A stretch of DNA of 64,000 bases from Undaria pinnatifida (taxonomy: Eukaryota > Sar > Phaeophyceae > Laminariales > Alariaceae), in assembly GCA_012845835.1 (NCBI GenBank), contig JABAKD010000017.1:1882001-1946000 (forward strand), read 5' to 3'. Below the pieces are notes generated by a model. That model was not told the origin of the DNA and did not search any database. It worked only from the letters and a program-made list of their open reading frames with translations. The translations under genes and the position numbers were made by a program. Position 1 is the first letter of the stretch. Every line of letters begins with the position of its first letter. This document shows positions 23,200 to 33,388 of this stretch, one piece after another.

Positions 23200-25507
23200 A
23201 TGGCTAGCCCAAAGACCAAGGTGGCTAAGAGGGGGTCCTCTCAACCATGTGGCAGGTAACCACCCTGTCTAGGTTTGTAACAACGTTTGCAACTTTTGGC
23301 GCTTACAGTGCAGTTCATGCTAATATGCCGCGTTTTTCTCTGGCCCACTCTAGTATATCTATAGGCGTCGCGCCTTCTAGTTGGCTACGAAATTTGTATA
23401 TACGTACTGTAGCACAGCGCACATTTAGAACACTACGGGTGACCGACTAGCCCTGGGTCGGGTTTGCTTACTCCCGAGCTATGAAGTCGAAGCACATATG
23501 CTAGCAAACTGCGCTGAAGAGGCGCTAACCGTGTAGCTGTTTCGATAACTCTTCGAGTGAAACCCATCCTGTGAAGGTGAACATGTTCATGTTCGGTTCG
23601 TGCTGCTTCGTCGACACATGTTTTTTTGCCATTTTGTGGCTGATTCGGCAAGCCTCCAAAACGACAAAACCATTGTCCCGACGATCGCGATCATTACTCC
23701 ATTCAGGAACGGGAATATAATGTCGGGCGCCGATGCTACCGAGCGTGAGTCAGCCGGGGTAGGATATCGACTTAGCACCCATCGTGACGTCCTCGCTTTG
23801 CTGGCGGTTCTCCTCTCGGACCAGCATGCGTTTTTCGCTGGGGTATCGAAGGATTGGCGGAATGCTTGGGGGGACCTTCCAAAAATCACGCAAGCCATAA
23901 CGGCCGACACGTCTGCGTCTCAGCTGCAGTGGAGCTTCGATGTTGGTCTGAGCATGACCGGGGTGGTAGGCACCCGTATTATCGAACACTGCGGCATGGA
24001 TGTTTGGAAATGTGCTTTATTGAATAAATGTCGGTTGCCCGACCAAGGTTGTTTCAAGGCGGTTGCCCAAGGGCAGCTCGACATTATACAGTTTGCAATC
24101 AGCCAAGAACACTGCCAATGGCACGCGATTGTTTGCAAAGCGGCGGCGGCGGAAGGGAATCTGAGCATTCTAAAGTGCGCGCGTGCAAACGGCTGTGCTT
24201 GGGACAGCAGTACTTGCAGCGAGGCCGCTGGTTCGGGGCATCTTCACATCTTGCAATGGGCAGTTGCGGAAGGGTCACCTTGGACTAGCGCAACATGCCT
24301 GAAGGCTGCTGGAGGCGGACACCTCGGTATCCTGAAGTGGGCGCGAGCCCATGGATGTCCTTGGCATTGGAAAACGTGTGAGGCTGCAGCGGTCGGAGGA
24401 CATCTAGAGGTGCTTCTATGGGCTACGGCGAACGGCGCCTTTATGACAGAAAATGTCGCCGAGATGGCTGCCAAAGGGGGTCACCTTGAAGTTCTCCAGT
24501 GGGCTAGGGCGAACGGTGCATGTTGGACAGATAAAACAACATACGCGGCTGCGGAGGGGGGTCATCTAAAGGTTCTGCAGTGGGCGAGGAGCGAAGGATG
24601 CCACTGGCATCCGCAGGCGTGTGACCGTGCTGTGTTTAATGGACACCTCAGTACGCTGGAGTGGATGGTAGCGCACGGCTGCCACCGGTCCGGCAAAGCC
24701 TGTTCGACAGCAGCCGGTAGGGGACACCTTCATATTCTCAAATGGATGGAGGCCAGCGAGCACAACTGGGGCCACGCCGGTGTATGCGAGGCGGCTGGTA
24801 TGGGGGGACACCTGAACGTGCTTCAGTGGGCCCGAGCGAACGGGTTCAACTGGGGTACACGCAGTTTCGTTTGTCGTGATGCAGCTGGGAAAGGTGATTT
24901 TGACAGGCTGAAATGGGCAAGGTCTAATGGCTGCCCCTGGAGCGACGACACATGCGCTTGCGCTGCGAAGGCGAAACGTCTGGACATATTGCGGTGGGTC
25001 CGGGAAGAAGGCTGCCCATGGGGGGTTGGTACGTGTGCCGAAGCAGCCTCTGGTAGTTTCGATATGCTGAAATGGGCACGGGGGAACGGCTGCCCATGGG
25101 ATGATCACACATCCATTAATGCCGCCCGCGCAAATCGATTGGACATACTGCAGTGGGCAAGGGCAGAAGGCTGCCCATGGGATACCAGGGTTTGTACAGA
25201 GGCAGCAAAAGGAGGCTACATTGATATGCTGAAATGGGCACGGTGTAACGGCTCCCCATGGGATAGTCGCGTATGTGCCATTGCAGCGAGGCATGGTCAC
25301 TTCGAGGTGCTGAAGTGGGCACGGTTGAACGGCTGCCCTTGGGATGAAATGACTTGTACGAATGCCGTCCACGCTCATCGATTGGACATTTTGCAGTGGG
25401 CGCGCGCAAAAACCTGCCCATGGAATAATCGTACGTACGAGCGAGCTGTAATAGAGGACCAACGGGATGTGCTGACTTGGATCAAGAATAACGGCTGTCC
25501 TCAGTAG
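23200..25507 (+). CDS. ankyrin-like repeat protein 2 with F-box-like N-terminus
   Basis: Exons 23200-23255 and 23707-25507 join to 618 residues. Exon 1 encodes MASPKTKVAKRGSSQPCG, a short Lys/Arg-rich peptide that could act as a nuclear localisation signal (inference). The donor is AG|gtaacc and the acceptor ctccattcag|G, so the split codon is AGG (Arg). Residues about 46-73 carry the F-box-like segment (LLAVLLSDQHAFF...VSKDWRNAW). About 19 repeats of 27 residues follow, up to the C-terminus (NNGCPQ). An irregular repeat near the middle (LHILKWMEASEHNWGHAG) matches the same position in the paralogues. No frameshift or internal stop is visible, so this gene looks intact. The latter third consists of alternating 'LKWARxNGCPW' and 'LDILQWARxEGCPW' repeats with nearly identical codons, which suggests recent internal duplication. 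Antisense open frames across it reflect repeat composition only. Confidence 0.85.
23256..23706 (+). other. phase-2 intron of ankyrin gene 2
   Basis: Donor GTAACC and acceptor TCATTACTCCATTCAG, 451 bp. It has the same phase and the same split Arg codon as the other family members, although the donor is GTAACC rather than GTGGGC. Confidence 0.75.
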
Positions 25508-28500
25508 TTTGGAAAATCAGAAGGCCTACACAGGTGGCGTTTTGGCCGGTTTTGGTGCAGAAACAACGCTCAGTGACTGTAAAATATCCTACTGACTGGT
25601 GAGCGATCAGATATTAGTTACGACGATTAAGGCATCATTATCACTACAGGCAGAGTATTCCCCCCGGTTGACCGTGGAGTTTCCCATCATTCTGGTGTTC
25701 ATGACATGGTGTCTGTGATGGGAAGGACTCTGATTGAAAGGGGGCTTCAACAACATTTCAGCGAACGGTCCATGGCTAGTGGTATCGGTTCATCAGTATC
25801 CGCGCGTGCTTTCAAGGTGTATTGGTGAGCAGGATACTTTGCCGGTGTCGATCTACTCTAAATTTCGTCCAGATGTTGCGCGCAGTATGACGATCACCCG
25901 CTTCATGAGCATACACTCCGGCCCAGCGTTCAACAAGGCGTCAACCCCTTCTGATAATATGCCAGGCGCCAACTCACTCGGGTGGCTGCCAGACGAATGT
26001 CGTAACTGGCTAGCGTAATCCGTTGTTACTCGAACCCTATTGATAGTAGCGTTAAGAATGGTGTAGAAGCTTTTGGTCACCGGGTATAGGCGTTGGTTCG
26101 GAAAAAAACGTCGATGATTCCACCACATATTATTCAGCTACGAGCATTACTTCCGATCCAGTGCACGGTGATGTGCGAACGTGCATCTACATTCTTCTCG
26201 TCTAGGGTCCCGTGCGGCAACATGGAAGGCATGTACTTTGCAACCACGTTTTGAAGCCACCGGTCCACTTCAACTCCAACATCGGTTACTCCGGGTTAGT
26301 GTGCTGACTTTTTAACAAACATAGTCTAAATATATAGACTGGTCTACATTATCTCATGTCTCAAAGGGTTTCTCATTAAAGGTGAAGCGCGAATCGGCCC
26401 CTTGCAGATAGATGGGTAGGTCAAATAGCGGCGGAAATAGCTGAACGTTGGGTGGATTCACTACCGGGAGCGGTTGTCCAAACCGACGTACTACGATTGT
26501 TGTTACAATAGGAAGAAACATAGCGAGTTACGGCTGGCTGCATTATTCGCGGTCACCCCCCCCCATTTTCGATACACACAAGGTTCGTCTTCGGGCAAAA
26601 AGGGCGATGCAAGGCTTGGGATTTTGTATTCCTGTGCGGCCTCTAGCATCCATACTCTTGTGCATGGACCTGAAGTAAGGTAAACGATTCGAGTTTGTGG
26701 GAATTGAAGGTGATGCTGGCGAGTTGATCGTACAGAGGTTCGAGCAACTCCGGAATAAACACGAGAGGTAGTTAACAGTTCTAGAAAAAAAACCGACAAG
26801 AGCGGGAAGTAGCTGCGTTTGGATCTGGACAAGCGAGTGACCGCCGCCAGACACCGAGGGACGCACGATAATAGCATGGAGTACAAGATGAATATGTCCC
26901 GGGGCGGCCCAGTGAAGGGTTCGTCGGTGGCGAGGTAAATCTGCGTTTGTCCGAACTAGCCTGCAGCAGTAGTAGTGGACTGAAATACCGACCCTTTGGC
27001 ATGACTGCAGCACACAGGCGAGGGTGAAGCATTTGATGGTTCATCATTGGAAACAAATCCGAATATGGATGCCAATGATTGAGGGTTGCGATGGAAGACT
27101 TTCGTGGTGTGTTCTTGGACTTGGTGTTGGGTACGGACAAAATGCGAGGTAGTGGCACAAAAATCCACGGTACAGGGCCGTAGTACCGTAGCCATGCGCA
27201 AGTGCTGTACACGTCGAAAAGTGCTCTGTCTTCATTGGCAGAAACACGATAGGTAGACGCTTGACTTGGTACTATACCGAACAATTCATTGTCGATGGAT
27301 GGCTCAACGAGACGAGAAACGAGAGTAACTCAGCATGAAAAATTTGGACGATCTGTGATGCCATAGCTGTGGTCATCACATATGCCGTGCTTTGCTCATA
27401 GATTACCCCAACAAATTGCTGCGAAGGGCGGGAGCCTGATTTGATGGAGAGGAGGGTACCGCTTGGTGTAGCGCTGTGGTCTAATCCCAAACTGTAACAA
27501 AATGCAGATAAGGCACACGCAGAACAGACCTCACATGACATAGAACACCCCGCTCGATTGCGCATGGAAATTCTGGTAACCGTAGCGCAGTGTCAGGATT
27601 GCCCATAAAGAGCACACTTACAGGAGTTCCGGGGGGGGGGTTGTCTGCTAATGTCAGGCATTACATGCATTACGTCAAGAATTCGCGTGTAACGCTCGAT
27701 ACGAATCCATATTAAGCACTGGATTAAGGATTGAGAACGATCACGTTCGGCGCGCACTCATCGCGCAGAAACAATGGACACGCGCCATGGGTTGAAGTGT
27801 TCCAATGCCCCGAAAATAACAATGCAGTGTTCATGGCCTTTGCCTGTTTCTCTGGGTCCGATATACCCTTCTTACCTGTATGTAGCGGCTGGTATCAACC
27901 GTGTGTGTATTAAGCAGATCCTACAGTCTTTGCAATCTGTTTGGCGGTATTTGATGGTGTTAGCACACTTCCGAATGCCTGCGATCTTGCTAATCAGCAT
28001 CGTGGCTTTCCGGGGGAATAGTGGGGCGGGAATCAAGGCAATCTCATTTCAAACGAAAAGTACGTTTATCGTTGGGTTGGGATATTTTTTGCGGTCGCTA
28101 TCACGCCATAGATAATACATGGCTGTGAACGACTTTTAGTATTCGAGACAAGCATATAGGCAAGGCGCCCGCAACGAAAACCTGTCTAGAGCCCAGAACC
28201 GTGCCTGCTCCCTTGTACAGCTGGAAGACGGGACACGTTTGCCAGCAGCGATAAATAGGAAATAAACTGGTGAGAATAGTTTCCCAGACGCGTATGTTTG
28301 CACCCGCTTGCCTGCTACGCTTGGCCGTCTGCAATTGGATGTTTTATACAGGACGGCAATGACAAAAGCGAACAAATCCCAAGATCGAGACGTGGGATAT
28401 TTCGAAGTAAAATACAAGTGATCGTACCACGGCGGCACGCATGTCGTTTGGAAAATCCTCTTATCGATTCTAACGAGGAACATCTCCGAGCTAAGTTCCT

Positions 28501-28630
28501 TATTCAAATTCCATCAACAGAAACGACGCTAATTTTTTAACGCAGATAGTTCGCCCACCATGGACCCAAGAAGACCGCACACACAACGAGAACCTCCGCG
28601 GGGTTTTGGATGCGCTTCAACGCGTTCACC
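25508..28630. other. no recognisable gene
   Basis: Several minus-strand open frames of 97-167 codons overlap between 26.5 and 27.6 kb but none resembles a known family, and they are mutually exclusive. A G9 run lies at about 27631. No repeat was recognised. Confidence 0.45.
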
Positions 28631-28634
28631 TTTC

Positions 28635-28903
28635 GACCCAGGCTACGGTAGGGGGGTCCCCTTTTGGGCCTTTTATTTCAGTGGCCAGGGGTCACTCGTG
28701 CGAGTAACCCCTTTGTTCCTATGCGATCTTACGTATTCTTCATTTTTTACATTGACGAAATTAATCCGCAATGCAAAGGTGATCTAAGCTGCGCGCAAAC
28801 AAGTTCCTAAACCATATTTATCCGTGGGGTACAGAGCCACTCGTGTGAGTAGCTCAAACACACCAGTGAAAATGGGGGTACCCCCCCTACCGTAGCCTTG
28901 GTC
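28635..28903 (+). mobile_element. short inverted-repeat element, family C (copy C1)
   Basis: 269 bp with termini GACCCAGGCTACGGTAGGGG and CCCCCTACCGTAGCCTTGGT(C), near-perfect inverted repeats. It is flanked by TTTC on both sides (28631-28634 and 28904-28907), a probable 4-bp target duplication. The interior holds two shorter palindromes, around ACTCGTGCGAGT (about 28694) and CCACTCGTGTGAGTAG (about 28831). No protein is encoded. By size, termini and lack of coding capacity it is a MITE. A 4-bp duplication narrows the possible autonomous superfamily but does not settle it. Confidence 0.85.
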
Positions 28904-28907
28904 TTTC

Positions 28908-30740
28908 TATGCGTCTCCATCACCGAAATATGTTTGAGTGATACTGTGGGGATCATCCACAGTACGTCGTGACAACAATTCCTTTCATTTAGTACCACTA
29001 TTTTCACGAATTTATATCGTGACAGTATATCGTGTGCCTCGCAGGTGAAAGCTAACTAATGTTTCGAATTATGAACGAATTGTTACAATATATATATGGC
29101 GTTGTATCGCATGCCCATATTAATTTATGAAACGGGGGCCGGGTGGGTGTCGCATGCGAAAAATAATTATTTGAAGCTCAGTCAAATTTGGACCATTATT
29201 ACGGCATAAAGTTGACTTGGAATGATGTGCTTGGCGACGTTCATACAGATAGCCCATCCGGACTTACTTGTGCCTGGTGTATTTATTTGCATATTGATAC
29301 TAAAACATTCGCCTTGTGCACTTATTTAGCGGTGGGAGACGTGAGTGAAAATAATATAGCTGTCACCATGCAAGATATAATTTGTGATAATTTTGGCAGA
29401 TAGATATTTAGATAGCTGCAACCTACGGCGACACCACCTCTTGTTTGGACGTCACAGCTCGTAATCCCACTACTCGAGGCTGGGGGGAGAGCATGCACAG
29501 CTGCAGGCACAGCAGCAGCAGCCGCAGCAGCAGCAGTTTGAGATGGAGGGACAAGGCATGGCGGTTGATGCGGGCAAAAATATGGGGGAGTTTGATATGG
29601 GGGAGAAGGGATAGCTCAACGATTGGGCTGTGAAACTAAATTACGAGCCGTGCCTGTCGTGCTCCGTGGGAGCGGCGGCTACTGAGCCCATTGACGTGTG
29701 GGACAGGGCTTCAATCGGCACAAGGTGGCTGGCTGTAATGGAGGACGCTGGGTATGGGTAGCACAGACATTCAGGCGGAGAATCCTCTCCACCGTTTGCA
29801 CCACACTAATAAAGCAACAATCAGGTCATGTCATGTACACTCTTTTCCGTCTGGTTTTGTCTTGATTCTAGAGTAATACGGCAGAGTGGAGTTTTTCTGT
29901 GTGAACAGACATCATATGAACTGTCGAGGTATGTGATACTGCTAAAAGTACGTTAGCACTACTTGACTGACGTAGCGATGACATGTTAATCTTCGCGGCT
30001 AAGGCGTTGTTTTTCGCAATCTTTGCTGCTCGCATTATTTGCGGTCAAGACTTTGTGCTTCGCGTTTTATCATGGCAACGGGAAGAGCAACTTGGGCAGA
30101 GGGACCGGCAGGGTAACTGCTTGTGTCTGTCCCCCAACCTCTATTGCTCCAACCACCGGCAACTGCGATTGCTTGTGGTATTATTGCTCAGCTGATCAAC
30201 CGGTTACAACTATAGGATGTAGGATGCCTGACAAGATTATTAATGGATGATGTCAACCGTAGGTAGCGCTTACTTGTGACAGCCGTATTTTCTCTCTGTG
30301 GTATGTGCAGCAGTTTATTGCCTTGGTTCATTTTCAATGAACCCTTTGCCCTCACGAACCAAAGAGGCCAGGAAAAAGCCATCTCCGAAACATTATTTTA
30401 TATTCCGGTCGTGCCGTATTTTCCTAAAAAGACCGGGAACATAATTGGAACGATATATAGTCTAGTCTGTACGTCGTCCGGTTTTACAGATAAATTTGTG
30501 ACGGTTGACGGCTTTAGGGGTATGGTTAGTACCAGTTGTATGATATGTAGGGCACGCACGAGAGATAATGCCACATACCACGCGGTATTTTTGTTGTCTT
30601 CTACAATGCTGCCTACTTCCAGAATGGCTGGTTGTCAACCTCAACAGCGAGCTAGCATAGTGCGGTACACGAAATCAAGAAACCGGTAGTGAAGAAATAT
30701 AGTATTACACTCACGTCGTATAAGGCAATATATATATGTA
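28908..30740. other. no recognisable gene; one CAG microsatellite
   Basis: A CAG/CCG-type run lies at about 29509-29537. AT runs lie near 29087 and 30729. Open frames are short and unremarkable. Confidence 0.5.
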
Positions 30741-30744
30741 AAAA

Positions 30745-31069
30745 ATCCCCCCCCCCCCCCCCCCCCCCCTCTTCCTCTCCCTTACTCAAACGCCCCACCA
30801 AATATCGAAATCCGCCACATTAATAAACACTTCAAGCACAGGATATCACCTCATTATCTTCCGAGAGCCATCCATGCCGCCGTGTTCCCCCCCCCCCCCC
30901 CGCCTTGAACGCCCCCTTCTTCCCCATCACCCGCACCATCGCCTAGACCTAGCACCACACGTATAACAAACCCCTCACCTAAAGCCCTTCCTCCCCCCCC
31001 CCCCGCCCCCCCCCCGCCCCCCCCCCCCGCCCCCACACCCCCCACCTCTCCCCCAACCCATCCCAACCC
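30745..31069. repeat. homopolymer C tracts and C-rich sequence
   Basis: Runs of 10-20 or more consecutive C near 30749, 30888 and 30993-31030, separated by sequence with very little G. They adjoin repeat A copy A5 and probably derive from expansion of its C-rich core. Glycine-rich frames on the minus strand are artefacts. Confidence 0.8.
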
Positions 31070-31735
31070 CACCCGCTCGAACACTCCACCCTCTCTTTAC
31101 TCACTGATTGTACGACTTACCCCAGGATATACATGATAAACTGATGATGTATTATTTCCAAAACCGTCACATTTATCCCCTCAAAATAATGTATAGTTTC
31201 CAGGCACATATTGAGCTGCCCCCCCCGCGCCCCCCCCCCCCCCCCGCCTCAACCCCCCCCCCCGCCCCCAATAATATACTGGTGCCAAAACCGTCAGATT
31301 TGTCCCCTCGAAAGGATTTATAGCTTACATGCACAAATTGCCCCCTTTCCCCCCCCCTCCCCCCCTCCAAACCCGCTCGCTTTTGATCAAAACCAGGCCC
31401 CCACGTCCTTCAAAACTCCGCCCCACCCCCCTCACCGGTTATTCGACTTACAAGGTTCACTTGATAAAAGGATACATTTCCCTTCACAGCTGTCAGATTT
31501 TGTCCCCCTCAGAAACGGGTTTTATAGTTTCCGCGCACAGACTGACTAAAATCATCCTGTTGACCCTGATAGCTACACTGTAGTTGTAAGGGGAGTCGCC
31601 AACCTATATCCTTAATGAGGACACACAACTCGTAATGCGCGCGATCGGAGTATCACACACAGCTTGCAAAGATGAGTTTCGACGAAATCTTCGATCTCAC
31701 AGCTGGAGTGTATTTTCATTTTTTATAATATATAT
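31070..31735 (-). repeat. dispersed repeat family A (copy A5), expanded
   Basis: Reversed copy that begins at 31735 with TGAAAATACACTCCAGCTGT and continues through CCAACCTATATCC, GTCAGATTTTGTCCCCCTCA and CACCGGTTATTCGACTTACA. It contains three successive sub-blocks with 'CCGTCAGATTTGTCCCCTC'-like cores separated by C tracts (31220-31260, 31335-31365). It is the longest copy in the window, and its extra length comes from repeated sub-blocks. Confidence 0.8.
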
Positions 31736-32499
31736 ACGTGGTGGAAATATCGGCATGTATGTGTTCTTCTCGTTAAAATGAATATTCCACCTTGATATTG
31801 TGCCTGTTGTGCCTACTGCAGTATGAATATTATACTGTAGTCTGACATGATTTCCTGGACCCAAGAATGGTTATGGGGATATGTTCATGCCCCGTTTTGT
31901 GAGATCGCCCCCTCAACTCCCCCCACCCTTATCATGCGCGTGTGCAGAGTGTTGTTGTGGTGTATGCCCTGTCAAAAAAAGAATGAGCAGGGGGGATGGG
32001 GTAAATTATGAGACTTTTATATTCCAAAGGTAGGTGCTGAAACATGTTCTGTACGTAGTACCCGAGCATTTTGAGTACAGTCGGTATTGGCCAATATCCC
32101 TGCGTTTGTTATGAAGTTTACCATATATGTACCGTATTATATGTACGCGTTTTAGTCAAGGTTCCCAAACAGTTAAAAGGATCGTTATTTCTTTATCGAG
32201 GTAGCTTATCAAGTAGCAGCATGGACTGACACTCTTGCAGCACTGTGATACTATGTGTCGCTCTTCCGGGAAGGAACATGCGGAAAAAGTCGACCCTCGA
32301 TAGAACAACCTCGTAACGTGTAGCGAGGCGTTTGCGCTCTGGTTTATCGGTACTCTAAACCAAAAACAAAAATAAACAGATGCCGAGTTAGTTCTGAAAT
32401 ACAATGACTTTTACGGGATTTGCGGTGAATAGTGATATGTGTGTTTGCGGTGAATGGTGATGTACGCGTTAGTGATTTAGTCTATGCGTTAGTGATATA
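31736..32499. other. no recognisable gene
   Basis: No coding or repeat signal apart from short AT-rich segments. Confidence 0.5.
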
Positions 32500-32760
32500 C
32501 GCGTTAGTGCGGGTAGGAGAAACCGGCTTGAGGAAGGTCTTAAACTCGACGAGTTCGGTTAGTCTGAACCCGAGGGCAACTGACCTTTTTCGCGAGCTGG
32601 TCGGACGCTGGATGTGGTTTAAAAACCAGACACGTCTGGACATTACGAACGCATTGAGAGCGGTGGCTACGTATGCGAATTCACCGAGGAAGGTACAATG
32701 GAAGGCTGCAGTTAGTTGGCATTTTCGCGATCACCGGGATTTTATGATGAACACTTGATT
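32500..32760 (+). pseudogene. Copia-type retrotransposon relic 1 (reverse transcriptase / RNase H junction)
   Basis: The frame reads LFRELVGRWMWFKNQTRLDI then TNALRAVATYANSPRKVQWK and AAVSWHF. The motif 'Y..LVGSLMWL...TRPDI..AV..V.RY...P...HW.A' is characteristic of the segment between reverse transcriptase and RNase H in Ty1/Copia polyproteins. Just upstream, in another frame, LEEGLKLDEFG and a stop are visible, so the relic is frameshifted. Only about 250 bp of an element of several kb remain. Confidence 0.75.
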
Positions 32761-32947
32761 TTTGATAATGTTGAAATAGAAATACCTCATGATTTAGTAC
32801 GCTAGGTTCGCTGTATTCACAGTTTGATAACGATATTTGATGTTTTCGTTTCCTTTTCAGTATTGGATCGCTAATGATGGACGATATGGCGTTTTGTGTA
32901 AGCTGGAAGTATGGCATTTTGGGGCTTGGGGACGGCAACGGTTTTGG

Positions 32948-33203
32948 TAAACTACCCGGGGTCAGCCCTGCGTAATCAGTCTGTGTTTTTCTCAACCCAG
33001 CCCAGTAGTGAGACCCAGTTGAGCCAAATCTTTTAGTTAATATCGCAAATTAGGTCTGTGGCTTTTTTAACAGTTGGAGAATCCTGGGACTTCGTGGGTG
33101 CCAACGTTTTGGTAAACTACCCGGGGTCAGCCCTGCGTAATCAGTTTATGGTTTTCTCATCCCAGCCCAGTAGTGAGACCCGGCTGAGCCAACTTGCTTA
33201 GTT
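32948..33203 (+). repeat. tandem doublet, 165-bp period
   Basis: TAAACTACCCGGGGTCAGCC continues as CTGCGTAATCAGT and, after a few bases, CCCAGCCCAGTAGTGAGACC at 32948 and again at 33113. The two are almost identical over some 88 bp. The doublet lies between the two Copia relics and probably arose together with them in one duplication. Confidence 0.8.
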
Positions 33204-33224
33204 TAACCCTTCAAGGAGCACCTG

Positions 33225-33388
33225 TTTCCGCTTGTTCGGGGCAGGATTCACTTGCCAATGTAGTTGATTCGGCAAGGCTCGTTTCTTTTGAAAAAGGTCT
33301 CAATCTCGACGAGTTTGGTACATCTGAAGCCGAGGGCGACTGGCTTTTTCGCGAACTGATTGGAACTTTGATGTTTCTTCAATTTTGA
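33225..33388 (+). pseudogene. Copia-type retrotransposon relic 2
   Basis: The frame reads VVDSARLVSFEKGLNLDEFG, TSEAEGDWLFRELIGTLMFL. This overlaps the N-terminal half of relic 1 (LDEFG...FRELVGRWMW) and extends it upstream. The match ends at a TGA in the place of the expected NQTRPDI. Same orientation as relic 1. Confidence 0.7.

Noticed and set aside
24566-25462. 298-codon open frame on the minus strand of ankyrin gene 2 (similar antisense frames at 3110-3793 and 44201-44695)
   Set aside because: It mirrors the repeat codons of the sense gene (TGGGCxCGx, TGCCCxTGG) and has no independent features. Long antisense frames are expected from such repeats.
26781-27565. Overlapping minus-strand frames of 97-167 codons as a gene
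   Set aside because: No recognisable domain, and the frames conflict with one another.
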